Assembly (NCBI GenBank): GCA_032027145.1
Contig: JAVSMP010000001.1
Span: 834,903-898,902 of the forward strand
Reading direction: 5' to 3'
Source of the DNA: Ignavibacterium sp.
Lineage (GTDB): Bacteria > Bacteroidota > Ignavibacteria > Ignavibacteriales > Ignavibacteriaceae
Length of the DNA stretch: 64,000 bases
This document shows positions 17,150 through 25,995 of this stretch, in pieces. The notes beneath the pieces are model-generated. The model did not search any database and had not been told where the DNA came from. It worked only from the letters and a program-made list of their open reading frames with translations. How positions within the stretch are numbered: the first letter of the stretch is position 1; each line of letters begins with the position of its first letter. The translations under genes and the position numbers were made by a program.

Positions 17150-17170
17150 TGTCACGGTACGACCGTGACA
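17150..17170. repeat. REP-like palindrome, right of RAYT
   Basis: TGTCACGGT-ACG-ACCGTGACA is the reverse complement of the left palindrome (16521-16541), and the match extends one base each side (TTGTC...GACAA). It lies 28 bases upstream of the RAYT start. Confidence 0.9.
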
Positions 17171-17252
17171 ACCAAAGAATCTTAAATGTTGGATGTTCAG
17201 TTTTCTAAAACATTAATGCATTTATTGAACATATATGATTATAGATTGATCG

Positions 17253-19382
17253 TTACTTTAACAGTATCATTTTCTTTGTTTCTGAAAAGACGCCGGCTTT
17301 TCCGTCTTTGCTTTGAAAATCCGAGACAAGCAACTGATAAAAATATATTCCGCTCGTCAAAGCCGAGCCTGATCGGCTTGGTAATGATGCTGTGTTGAAC
17401 TCAACTTCATACTCACCAGCTTGTTTTTCTTCATTTACGAGTGTTGCAACTTCTCTTCCAAGTATGTCGTAAACTTTTAATGTAACAAAACCGATTACCG
17501 GTAACCGATAACTGATTACCGTGCTCGGATTAAACGGGTTGGGATAGTTTTGGGAAAGTGTGAAACTTTCAATGTTAAAATTAGTTTCACCCGATTTAAT
17601 TGAACTTATTGGATCAATGCTCCTGTATAATCCGCCACCAATTGTTCCTGCATACATATACCCGTCTAAAGAGGATAAGAATACGTTGATATCTAAATAT
17701 GGTAATCCATTATTTAATTTGGACCAGGTATATCCATCATCTAATGTGACATAGACTCCACCCCCATCTGTACCAGCATAAATGTTACCAACTAAATCCT
17801 CGCCAAATGTGTTTATCATTCCCGCTAACAATCCATTCCCAATTAAGCTGATCCAAGTCTGACCTTTATCTCTTGATAAGAATGCTCCATCATTACCAGT
17901 CCCAACATAAACATCATCATCTGAGGTTACAAAAATTGCATCCGGTATCATAGAAAAAAATGGTTCCCAAGAAGCACCATCATTGCTTGTCTTATATATA
18001 CCTGATGATGTACCGCATAATAGATATTCCTCAAGGATTGCCAATTTATAAATCATCTGAGATGGTAAAGAGTAACTGATCTTAGTCCAGCTGTTACCGC
18101 CATTACATGATCTGTATAACCCAGCCCCGTAAGTTCCGGCATAAATACAATCGTTAATTATTATTAAATCTTCAAATCTTCTATATGTCATCCCAACACT
18201 TTTATCAATCCAGCTTGTGCCGTTATCTTCTGAAAAATAGACACCATCACTTGTGGCAATAAAAATATTATTATTATAATCTAATTTTATTGAACTCACT
18301 TTCTTTGTCGCCATACCCGTATAGTTCCAGGCTGAACCATTATTTACAGAGTAAAATAAACCAGTTCCCCAAGTTCCAACCCATATTGTGCTATCCATAG
18401 CTTGAGTCAGTGAAGTTATAAAACTATTTTTAATACCATTATTTATTACCTGCCAGTCGAAACCATTATTTGTAGATTTATACATTCCCCGTCCCCAATA
18501 ATTACTTCCAGCATAAATATGATTATTTGAGTCAATGGTAAATGAACCCAGAAATCCTAGCTCCTGATTCATTTCAGACCAACTCTGTCCATTATTAAAA
18601 GAATAAAAAATCCTTTTGAATGCTATTGCAAAAACATAACCACTTGAATTGGTTCTAATTATATAAAACTCTTCCGTAGGTAAACCATTTGATAATTTAG
18701 TCCATGATAATCCATTGTTTGAAGATTTATAAATTCCATCTTCTGCTCCAACATAAATATCATTATTAATATTAATTGCAATTACATTTATTGAGTAATC
18801 AGATACTTTAATTGAGTCCCAGGTAGTACCCTCATCGTTGGACATATATATAAAACCGAGAGAAGTTCCTATAAAAATCTTATGCTGCGAATTTCTCGTA
18901 AAAGTTGTCATCCAAATATTGGTGAGATTAGAAGTTAAACTTTGCCACGTTTCTCCATTGTCCAGTGTCTGAAATAATCCATTTTGATTGCAAACATTTA
19001 TAATATCATTTTCCATTAGAAACATCGAGTTTATACTACCGCTTGGCAAGTTAATTAATCTATTCCAAGAGATTCCATTGTCTGTAGAACGATATAGCCC
19101 ATGGGCTACAGTTCCAGCATAGATAAAATTGACACTATTAATTAATAATATTGACGCAAATTCTTCAGGTATTCCATTTGTAACCAATTCCCAAGAGGCG
19201 CCTGAATCCATTGATTTGTGAATGCCGTTAAAGTAGTTAGAGATATAAATTGTACCAGAAGGTGCAAATTCAATATCTAAAACATTGGCAGCATATGGTC
19301 CGTTGCTGTGTTGCCAAAACTTTTGTGCAGATACAATTATTGAAAGAATAAAAACCATAAAAGATATTTTTATTGTGTTCAC
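17253..19382 (-). CDS. Secreted BNR-repeat protein with type IX sorting domain
   Basis: A 709-residue exported protein with a signal peptide (MNTIKISFMVFILSIIVSAQ). A dozen or so repeats of the BNR/sialidase or sortilin-propeller type follow (GIYKSSNNGLSWTKLSNG, GLYRSCNGGNSWTKISYS and kin), forming one or two beta-propellers. The C-terminal ~90 residues are a T9SS type A sorting domain (LSQNYPNPFNPSTVISY, LKVYDILGREVATLVNEEKQAGEYEVEF, KKMILLK). The sorting domain is longer than in the paralogues of this window because of two inserts, each coinciding with a DNA palindrome (17286-17309, 17360-17379). Likely exported across the outer membrane and anchored. Confidence 0.88.
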   Translation of the reverse strand: MNTIKISFMVFILSIIVSAQKFWQHSNGPYAANVLDIEFAPSGTIYISNYFNGIHKSMDSGASWELVTNGIPEEFASILLINSVNFIYAGTVAHGLYRSTDNGISWNRLINLPSGSINSMFLMENDIINVCNQNGLFQTLDNGETWQSLTSNLTNIWMTTFTRNSQHKIFIGTSLGFIYMSNDEGTTWDSIKVSDYSINVIAININNDIYVGAEDGIYKSSNNGLSWTKLSNGLPTEEFYIIRTNSSGYVFAIAFKRIFYSFNNGQSWSEMNQELGFLGSFTIDSNNHIYAGSNYWGRGMYKSTNNGFDWQVINNGIKNSFITSLTQAMDSTIWVGTWGTGLFYSVNNGSAWNYTGMATKKVSSIKLDYNNNIFIATSDGVYFSEDNGTSWIDKSVGMTYRRFEDLIIINDCIYAGTYGAGLYRSCNGGNSWTKISYSLPSQMIYKLAILEEYLLCGTSSGIYKTSNDGASWEPFFSMIPDAIFVTSDDDVYVGTGNDGAFLSRDKGQTWISLIGNGLLAGMINTFGEDLVGNIYAGTDGGGVYVTLDDGYTWSKLNNGLPYLDINVFLSSLDGYMYAGTIGGGLYRSIDPISSIKSGETNFNIESFTLSQNYPNPFNPSTVISYRLPVIGFVTLKVYDILGREVATLVNEEKQAGEYEVEFNTASLPSRSGSALTSGIYFYQLLVSDFQSKDGKAGVFSETKKMILLK
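17286..17309. repeat. Palindromic in-frame insert 2 in the sorting domain
   Basis: AAAGACG-(10 bases)-CGTCTTT lies inside the coding sequence and encodes the residues QSKDGKAGVF. Related sorting domains in this window have no residues at that position (compare GDFISSKKMILLK at the end of the gene 25996-27540). Confidence 0.7.
17360..17379. repeat. Palindromic in-frame insert 1 in the sorting domain
   Basis: AAGCCGA-GCCTGA-TCGGCTT lies in frame and encodes the SRSGSAL part of LPSRSGSALTSGIY. The paralogues read SLASGVY at this point, so about seven to nine residues are extra. Confidence 0.7.
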
Positions 19383-19466
19383 TTTTTCATTCCGTTAGAA
19401 TTTAATTCGGCAGAAACTTAAGAAATTATTTTGTGAGAAGCGAGAGGTAAAAACCAATATTTGTAG

Positions 19467-19540
19467 CTCAGGACTCCAGTCCTGAGATTGTAGATTAAAT
19501 TCCATCCTTTTACGATTTGCTCAGTTCTGGAGAACTGAGC
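19467..19540. repeat. Second REP family: two palindromes in tandem
   Basis: CTCAGGACT-CC-AGTCCTGAG at 19467-19486 and GCTCAGTTCT-GG-AGAACTGAGC at 19519-19540 are perfect 9- and 10-bp stems with two-base loops CC and GG. They sit just upstream of a truncated RAYT gene and differ in sequence from the palindromes around the first RAYT, so they form a separate REP/RAYT pair. Confidence 0.85.
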
Positions 19541-19584
19541 CACTGAATGTGTTATTTAATTCCAATCTTTTTATAAATTGTAAT

Positions 19585-19770
19585 ATGCTTGACAAACATT
19601 TTCATCGCAGGAATCTTCCACATCTATATTATAACGAGGGGATTTATTTCGTAACATTTCGACTTTATGGGAGTTTACATCCTGAAGAGTTGAAAGGGTT
19701 ACATATTTTACAGAAAAATCAGACCTTACATCCTGCTGATCAAAAGAAAACCAATTATATGTTAAATTAC
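19585..19770 (+). pseudogene. Truncated RAYT transposase (5' part only)
   Basis: From ATG 19585 the frame reads MLDKHFHRRNLPHLYYNEG then YFVTFRLYGSLHPEELK, the N-terminus of an IS200-like/RAYT transposase. The HUH motif and catalytic tyrosine are missing. Similarity fades near 19760, where the DNA becomes the 3' part of the oppositely read subtilase; the frame itself runs on to 19887 as nonsense. The junction suggests one deletion or recombination that truncated both genes. The exact end is approximate. Confidence 0.75.
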
Positions 19771-19777
19771 CGTTCCC

Positions 19778-21214
19778 TTATGATAGATTACAATACACAT
19801 ATCCATAAGTGCCTTTATAAATTGGAACAGGATTTTGAGTTATGTTTGCTATTACTGGAGCAACTAATGGTTTGCCGAGTACGGTAAAACTAAAGGTAAC
19901 GTTCTGTGGTGAAGCAGGATAAAAACCAAAATAGCTTGAGGTATTCCAAACTTCATATACATATGTTCTTAAAGTCACGCTATTTGAATTATAATTTAAA
20001 ATTTCACAAAATTTCATACCATGATTAGGTTGTGCTAATGACCAGCCGTTGGTTTCAGAACCCCTGCCCCAAACAAAATGATCATAACTAGTCGGAAAAT
20101 TAATTGTCTTTCTGAGCTCATACCTCTTTACCCAATAAACTCCTGTTCCTAATCCAGACTCGCCTGAAAAAATATTTAGTTGATATAAATCTGAAGTAGA
20201 ATATACTATTCCTCCGGTAGATGAAAAATGAATGAGTTGAAATGGCGTTTGTAAAAAATCTAGAGCCTTTTTAAAATTTATTCTACCATAACCATGCCTG
20301 TCGGTCCAGTTATTAGCCCCCATTTCAGGTAGCTTATCGCACGATAGTATTAATAAGTTTTCTATATCATCATTGCTCAAATCATTCCGTAATGCTAACA
20401 ATAATCCAACCGAACCTGCGACTAACGGTGCAGAATACGAAGTACCGCTATTGTAAAAATAATCAGTACTTGAAGTTGTTAAAATATTTAAATTATTTGG
20501 GTATCCATAACCTTCACCTCCAGGAGCCAAAAATTTTATATGATTCCCATAATTGGAAAAATTAGAACGGGTATTTGATTTAGTTGATGATCCAACGGCT
20601 ATTATTCCATGGTGATTTGCGGGATGACTGATGCCGCTTCCCAGATTATTCTCCATTGATTTAATAAATGTAATATTACTATTATAAATTGAAAACAATG
20701 CACCATATGGTTCTTCTAAAAATTCATCTGATCCATGCGAAAGACTAATTACTTTATTCCCATCGTTTTTAGCCTGAATTATCCTATCATCTAAATTATC
20801 CGAAATATCAGTAAACGAATAAGAATTAAGTGGTGAGTACCAATTTATCCCTACAATACCCCCATTATTCGGATTAGCAACGATTAATCCAGCAACCCCG
20901 GTAGCGTGTTCACTAATTGAAGATGTGTTATGCGTGGTTATTCTTCCAAGCAAATCGGGATGTGGCGCATTAGGTTCACCTCCATCTGTATTACTTGAAG
21001 TGTTTGATTCTATTATTGCAATTTTTATACTTGAATTCCCTTTTGTAATTGCCCAAGCTTCAGTGGCTCTAATATCAGCTCTTTGGTTCTGCGGGACTGC
21101 TTGATGGTATAAATACCATTGTTACCAAAATCTGTTATCTGTTGGGAAGACTTGTGAAAATATTTCTTTTAGAGAAATTAATAGAAATAAAAAAATTAAG
21201 TTAAAGTTTTTCAT
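19778..21214 (-). pseudogene. Subtilase (S8-like) pseudogene
   Basis: From ATG 21214 the frame encodes a signal peptide (MKNFNLIFLFLLISLKEIFS), then TAA at codon 31 (21124-21122), and continues in the same frame for about 447 codons. Features: SSIKIAIIESNTSS where subtilases have the catalytic Asp (here Glu), EHATGVAGL with the catalytic His region, and GTSYSAPLVAGSVGLLLAL with the Ser. The region after the protease domain is a beta-rich Ig-like tail that ends abruptly in YGYVYCNLS at the junction with the RAYT fragment, so the expected sorting domain is lost. After the stop only TTG 20953 could restart translation, beyond the Asp region. Inactive by both criteria. Confidence 0.85.
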
Positions 21215-21242
21215 TTTTCCCTCTTTTTAATGATAAACATTG

Positions 21243-22222
21243 TTATTTGTTCAATTTAGTAAACCTTTTTTTGTTCGAACCATTTTTATTCATTATCCAT
21301 AATCCTCCTTCAGATCTGTTTGTGTTAGTATAAATTATTTGTGAACCATCAGGACTAAAAGCTGGATGATTACCGATAGTTATTTTAATTAAAGTTTTTA
21401 GTTCAAGGTTTATTTTCCATATATATATATTTGTGGGGGAGTACCTTCAGAAGCAGCAAAAACTATTTCTTTTCCATCAGGAGAAATATTTAAGTCAGAT
21501 AACCACAGATCAGCATTATTTGAATTAACATAAAACAAACTATCTACATTAAGTGTATTTAAATCAACACTTTTAAAAACAAAACCTTTGTAAAACCCCT
21601 GACTATAAACATTTTCATAATAATATAATCTATCCGAATTATTATCCCAGCTAGCATAACCACCAAATTTTCCAATAATCCTGGTAGTATTATTACTTAA
21701 ATTATAAAGAGCAATACCGCAGTCAGGATCGCAAATAGATTTAGTATATGCAATATAATTTCCATCTTTTGACCAAGTACAGGAGAAATCCTGATATGAA
21801 CTTGTTAATTGTGTTAAACTATCATTGGAAATATTTACCATTGACAAGTTCCCTTCTACAGAAACAACAATATTGTTATTACTTCCCCAAGATGGAGATG
21901 AAACATAATTCTTGCTAGAAATACTATCCAAAATATGTCCCAAATAAATACCATTTTTATCAACAAAATGAATCGCATAAATACTATCATAAAGTCCCTC
22001 AAAAACTATTTTGTGACCATCACGTGAAAACTGTGGATTGCTTTGCCAGTCAAAAATTAAATTATCATCTAGTACTTTTGGATCAGTAGTTTGACTGCAA
22101 CCAATACTCACAATTAGTAAAATAAGGCTACTTGCCTTGAATATGTTTATAGTAAGAAAATGAGATGATATAAACCGAAGAAGGTGTTGGACAAGGGTTG
22201 CCATTAATATTTTATTTTCCAT
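21243..22222 (-). pseudogene. TolB/PD40-repeat lipoprotein with frameshift at an (AT)6 tract
   Basis: The first 270 codons from ATG 22222 give a hydrophobic leader with lipobox SIGC and several PD40/WD40-like TolB repeats (NPQFSRDGHKIVFEG, CTWSKDGNYIAYTKS, LNISPDGKEIVFAAS). The frame ends at TPPQIYIYGK-stop (21410). Reading on with one AT unit fewer at 21419-21430 gives QIYIWKINLELKTLIK, then NHPAFSPDGSQIIYTNTN, a further PD40 repeat, and a natural stop at 21243-21245. The gene is therefore either phase-variable, a recent pseudogene, or carries a sequencing error in the dinucleotide tract. The function of such surface TolB-like proteins is unknown. Confidence 0.8.
21419..21430. repeat. (AT)6 microsatellite at the frameshift point
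   Basis: Six AT units lie within the coding sequence; five would keep the TolB-like frame open to 21243. Dinucleotide tracts are prone to slippage. Confidence 0.8.
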
Positions 22223-22363
22223 TATTAGCCTCTTTACATGTTTATTTAATGCAAATTTTATGCTAAATAAATAGCTGTAAAAAAAATTTCAAGCCAAAGC
22301 AAAATCTGTCGGTAAAAAATAATTTACTTAACAGGTAATTGTAACGCTACTGTAAAAAAAATA

Positions 22364-23494
22364 TTAACTTATAAAAAACACAACCAAAAAAACAGTTACT
22401 GCAGCTTTAACAAACAAAGAAGAATGCTTTGGATATTTTTTCTTTGCCCAGCTCCATATTTTTGCTGCAACTATCATAAGAGCAATTAACAGTATTGTTG
22501 CGCCTATTGCTTCAATAACATTCATTGTCATTCCAATTTTATTGGCAAGACTTTTCCCGCTCCAGAAGACACCATAAATAATTATGAGGTGCAGCCAGTA
22601 AACAAGCAGTGATTCCCTGCTTGCATCCATTACAAAAGAATTTTTCGCTTTCGTTTTTCTATCAACAATCCAGCAGAGATAAAACAATACAAGTATATAA
22701 CCCAATCGTTCAAGAAAGAAAACCGGGTTTGGCAGAATTGATGTAAATGTTTTTGGGAATAAACCCGAATAAAATAAATGACCGAAAAGTAAAACAACTA
22801 AACCCGCAATTGTAACATTCTTAATAAACTTCTCTTCTTCATTTCTTTCCCGTGCATCAACAAAATACTTTGCAAATATTCCTCCGGCCAATAAAAAGTT
22901 AAGCCACGGAAAGACCGGAAATAATGATCCGTTCAATCTGTTAAAATAATTTCCAATTACTGGATGAACATATTGATTGAAATCTATTTTCCACAACACG
23001 GGGGAAATTAATGTAACAACAACTAGAGAAGCTATTAAAAAGTAGTGGTATACTTTATCAGATTTGATCAACAATCTTGTGATAAATAAAAACAACAACC
23101 CAAATCCAATACATTGCAGAACATCAACAGCAAAAAAACTTTGTAACTGCTGCGGAGTTGATTTGTTAATGATTTTTGAAAAAGAATAGTAAGGCAGATG
23201 AAGTGCGTATCCAATCATTATTATCTGGAATATTCTCATCATCTTTTTCCAGAATGCTTTACCAAGTTTTCTCATTTCATCCAGCTTACTTCCTGTTGAA
23301 ACCTGGAATGCGAATCCAGAAACAAAAAGAAATGATGGTGCAACTAATCCATTAATAAAATTGAGTGTACTAAACCAGGTTGTTTGTTTAAGTTCCGGCA
23401 AAAGAAATGCGTTAAATACGTGAACCTCAATCATAATAATGATTACAAGTCCACGCAGCAGATCTGCAGAAATGTATCTTACTTTTTCTTTCAT
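22364..23494 (-). CDS. DUF1624/HGSNAT-like acyltransferase membrane protein
   Basis: A 376-residue polytopic protein with about ten helices. The start ISADLLRGLVIIIMIEVHVFN resembles the SxDxxRGxxIxxMxxxH signature of heparan-alpha-glucosaminide N-acetyltransferase-like/DUF1624 proteins, in which the Asp-Arg and the His lie at the acetyl-transfer site; GLVAPSFLFVSGFAF and GSLFPVFPWLNFLLAGG also fit. Such proteins acetylate sugars of glycans or cell-wall polymers across the membrane; the substrate here is unknown. Its last 60 bases are duplicated in direct orientation at 16454-16513. Confidence 0.8.
   Translation of the reverse strand: MKEKVRYISADLLRGLVIIIMIEVHVFNAFLLPELKQTTWFSTLNFINGLVAPSFLFVSGFAFQVSTGSKLDEMRKLGKAFWKKMMRIFQIIMIGYALHLPYYSFSKIINKSTPQQLQSFFAVDVLQCIGFGLLFLFITRLLIKSDKVYHYFLIASLVVVTLISPVLWKIDFNQYVHPVIGNYFNRLNGSLFPVFPWLNFLLAGGIFAKYFVDARERNEEEKFIKNVTIAGLVVLLFGHLFYSGLFPKTFTSILPNPVFFLERLGYILVLFYLCWIVDRKTKAKNSFVMDASRESLLVYWLHLIIIYGVFWSGKSLANKIGMTMNVIEAIGATILLIALMIVAAKIWSWAKKKYPKHSSLFVKAAVTVFLVVFFIS
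22371..22430. repeat. Right arm of the 60-nt direct repeat
   Basis: 58/60 identity to 16454-16513, with no gaps and the same orientation. It lies within the 3' coding end of the acyltransferase-like gene. The two arms bracket about 5.86 kb of accessory genes. Confidence 0.9.
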
Positions 23495-23505
23495 GCCCTT
23501 CCCTT

Positions 23506-23973
23506 AATGGCACACGGATTTAACAGATCGAACAGATTTAAACAGATTTTTTAAACTTATTTTCAAATATCTGTCTCTTGAATTGCGGTTTCTTTCCAAA
23601 ATTTAATAATAAGCCAACTTCAATTTCCGTTGCTTTTAAATAATTTAACAATTGTGCTTCGTGCTCTTCAATAATTCCTTCGGCTGCCTTCAATTCAAGA
23701 ATTATTCAATCATCTACAATAATATCAGCAAAATATTCTCCAACACAATTTTCTTTAAAGTAAACAGAAATTGGCTTTTGCTTAACGCAATTCAATCCCA
23801 TAGATTTTAATTCAATCATTAAAGCATTTTCATAAACTTTTTCAAGAAATCCAAATCCAAGTGTATTATAAACATTATAATAAGCTTTGATGATTTTTTC
23901 AGTTATATCATGATATTTAAACTGCATTTAAATCCGTTTTTATCCGTTTAATCTGTTCGATCCGTGTGCCATT
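23506..23973. repeat. 14-bp terminal inverted repeats around the GxxExxY gene
   Basis: AATGGCACACGGAT at 23506-23519 and its exact reverse complement ATCCGTGTGCCATT at 23960-23973 bound a 468-bp unit. Further in, both ends carry CGAACAGATT and runs of (A)ACAGAT/ACGGAT. The same 14-mer recurs at 60757-60770 and 63374-63387, so it is a dispersed repeat family. Confidence 0.85.
23538..23927 (-). pseudogene. GxxExxY (PDDEXK_3) protein with internal TGA
   Basis: From ATG 23927 the frame reads HDITEKIIKAYYNVYNTLGFGFLEKVYENAL, with the G-x-x-E-x-x-Y signature (GFLEKVY), then FADIIVDD and TGA at 23708-23706. Continuing in the same frame gives IILELKAAEGIIEEHEAQLLNYL and LLLNFGKKPQFKR to a stop at 23538-23540, exactly the C-terminus of the family. 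The nonsense codon lies between the Asp and the E-x-K of the predicted PD-(D/E)xK nuclease motif, so the remaining 73-residue product would be dead. These genes are widespread in Bacteroidota and of unknown role. Confidence 0.85.
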
Positions 23974-23982
23974 GTGTTTTTG

Positions 23983-25677
23983 TTACTTAAGTTTTTCCTC
24001 AATCTCAAAAACAGGTTTAATATCCACAGGAAGAGTCTCAAGTTTTTTTCTAAGCTGCCCAATTGTTTTAGAATTAACAGCGTACTTAGCAATCAGGTCT
24101 TTAGCAGCCTGATAATTTCCCTCAGCCTGAATAGTCAGAACTAAATTACAAAGCTCTTTAAGTGCCGGATAAATTTTATCAAAATTAACTTTTACTTTTT
24201 GAGTGCTCTCATCAAAAACATAACCGCCTTTTTCTAAAAGAAAATTATAGATTATAGCATTACCTCCGCCGTGTGCTTCACCGATTCCAAAGCGCATACT
24301 TCGAAAAGCACCCGCAAGAAATGTTACCCAGATCTGATGTTCACTTTCTTTAGGATAAACACCCTTCTCTATCATAAAAATATTGTTGTACATTCCAAGG
24401 ATATCTGCTTTACATTCCTCCATTGTTGAGTAAGTTTCCTTAAGCTCCTTCTTCACTTCAGTATCGCGTCCATTTACCTTAATAAAGCCGGGACCAACAC
24501 CGTGAGACATTTCGTGCATTAACGTATGATTAAAGAAAGCATCAAACGTAACATACTTTAACTGATCGGAATCCAAAACAATTTCAGCAATCGGCTTTAA
24601 GAGTTTTTCAAATTTTGCCTCGTGAACATTTTTCAGCATAACTTTCTTTGATCCTTTTGCCTGTCTGACTCTTTCATCGTTTGGCAAATTGAATGCAAGT
24701 GTCTGCACTCCGGCTTTTGTATCTCCAGCAGTAAACACTTCGTTTGCAACAACAATTGGTGATTCCGAACCGCGTGTATAATTCTTATGCTTATCATCAA
24801 GTGGAAGATTTTTTTCAATATCAGTCAAATACTTTGCAAACACTTCAAGCTTTTTTGTTTCAACCGGATCCTTTATCGTTACAAAACTTTCAAACGCTGC
24901 TTTGTAATTGAACATTGCATCTTCATAAACTTCATAAGGACCAATTACAACTTCAATATTATGATCCTTCAAGTCCATCCAATCCATATCGCTTTGATAA
25001 TAATCATTACTTAAAAAAGCATCAGCACGTGAAAGTAAATATTTCTTTAGCGATGGATTATCTGCAAACTCAGCTGCTTCTTTAAGAAGATTTGATGCTT
25101 TGGTTAGTTTATCCTTAAAATATTCGCTGTAAGGTATGGCAGCTAATTTTCCATCTTTTCTTCTGATTACTGTAAACTCGCTAGTAAAAGATTTTTCATC
25201 CTGTGGATTTTGCTTTATCCAGTTTTCAAACTCCTCTTTAGTCATATCTTCTGGATAGAAATTTGCACCAAGTGGTTTTTTATCTGTCCCGATAAACGGT
25301 TCGTCATCTTCAAGCCTATCAAAGGGACCGAACATAATATTAAATAGTTCAAGTTGAAGTTTAAGCTCTGGTTGTTCCGATAAAACTGACTTATTAGAGA
25401 TCTTTGAAAGCAGATCAGATTTTATTTGATTGTTCTTTGAGTAAACCTGCTCAAGAAACAATTCATCAATTATTTGCGATGCGCGGTAAAGTTTTTCTAG
25501 TACAACTTTTTCTCTGTCTGTTAAAATCGTTTCATCATATTGTATTTCAACTGGAACAAATTTGGCAATCTTCTCTTTTAGCATTGTTACTTCCTCTGAT
25601 TCCTTTTGTGGATTTTGGTTTTCTGTACAGGCGATCATTAATAAAAACATAAACGATGCGGCTAATAATTTTTTCAT
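23983..25677 (-). CDS. M49-like zinc peptidase lipoprotein
   Basis: A 564-residue lipoprotein (lipobox LMIACTE). The C-terminal half is metallopeptidase-like: HEMSH at residues 388-392 (FNHTLMHEMSHGVGPG), EECKADILG about 40 residues later as the third ligand region, and FGIGEAHGGGNAI. The overall pattern fits bacterial relatives of dipeptidyl-peptidase III (M49), which often carry HExxH instead of HExxxH. The N-terminal ~200 residues are helical (GANFYPEDMTKEEFENWI). Predicted to trim peptides in the periplasm. Monocistronic. Confidence 0.8.
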   Translation of the reverse strand: MKKLLAASFMFLLMIACTENQNPQKESEEVTMLKEKIAKFVPVEIQYDETILTDREKVVLEKLYRASQIIDELFLEQVYSKNNQIKSDLLSKISNKSVLSEQPELKLQLELFNIMFGPFDRLEDDEPFIGTDKKPLGANFYPEDMTKEEFENWIKQNPQDEKSFTSEFTVIRRKDGKLAAIPYSEYFKDKLTKASNLLKEAAEFADNPSLKKYLLSRADAFLSNDYYQSDMDWMDLKDHNIEVVIGPYEVYEDAMFNYKAAFESFVTIKDPVETKKLEVFAKYLTDIEKNLPLDDKHKNYTRGSESPIVVANEVFTAGDTKAGVQTLAFNLPNDERVRQAKGSKKVMLKNVHEAKFEKLLKPIAEIVLDSDQLKYVTFDAFFNHTLMHEMSHGVGPGFIKVNGRDTEVKKELKETYSTMEECKADILGMYNNIFMIEKGVYPKESEHQIWVTFLAGAFRSMRFGIGEAHGGGNAIIYNFLLEKGGYVFDESTQKVKVNFDKIYPALKELCNLVLTIQAEGNYQAAKDLIAKYAVNSKTIGQLRKKLETLPVDIKPVFEIEEKLK

Positions 25678-25995
25678 TGTAAAACCTATTAAAAATTAAT
25701 TTTAAAATTGTTGGTAAATATAATTAATTGTTTAGCTTCATATTTTTTCAGCGTCATTTTTATCGCTAAAATTTTTACAAATTGTAATTTTGTAAAATCT
25801 CTTTTGAACTTTTTTACCTGCCTGGATAAAAATCTCTTATAATACCAATCAATACTTCAGGAATAATACTTGCTGTTGTTAACACATAGCTTAAACAAAA
25901 ATTAGGACAAGAAACACTCTCTATTGTGTTGAATTAAACTATTTCTTTCTTTACGTTTGATTTGTTAATTATCTGTTTCACATTTTGGGTATGAT
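25678..25995. other. Divergent intergenic region
   Basis: A 318-base AT-rich gap between the peptidase gene (minus) and the first FG-GAP gene (plus) that must hold both promoters. A stretch around 25850-25990 (GGAATAATACTTGCT, TTTACGTTTG) resembles the region upstream of the second FG-GAP gene (27883-27990), in keeping with a tandem duplication. No gene seen. Confidence 0.5.

Noticed and set aside
23706-23708. TGA read as selenocysteine in the GxxExxY gene
   Set aside because: There is no SECIS-like hairpin recognised, no selenocysteine genes in the window, and the position is normally a lysine or other residue in the nuclease motif, so a nonsense mutation is simpler.
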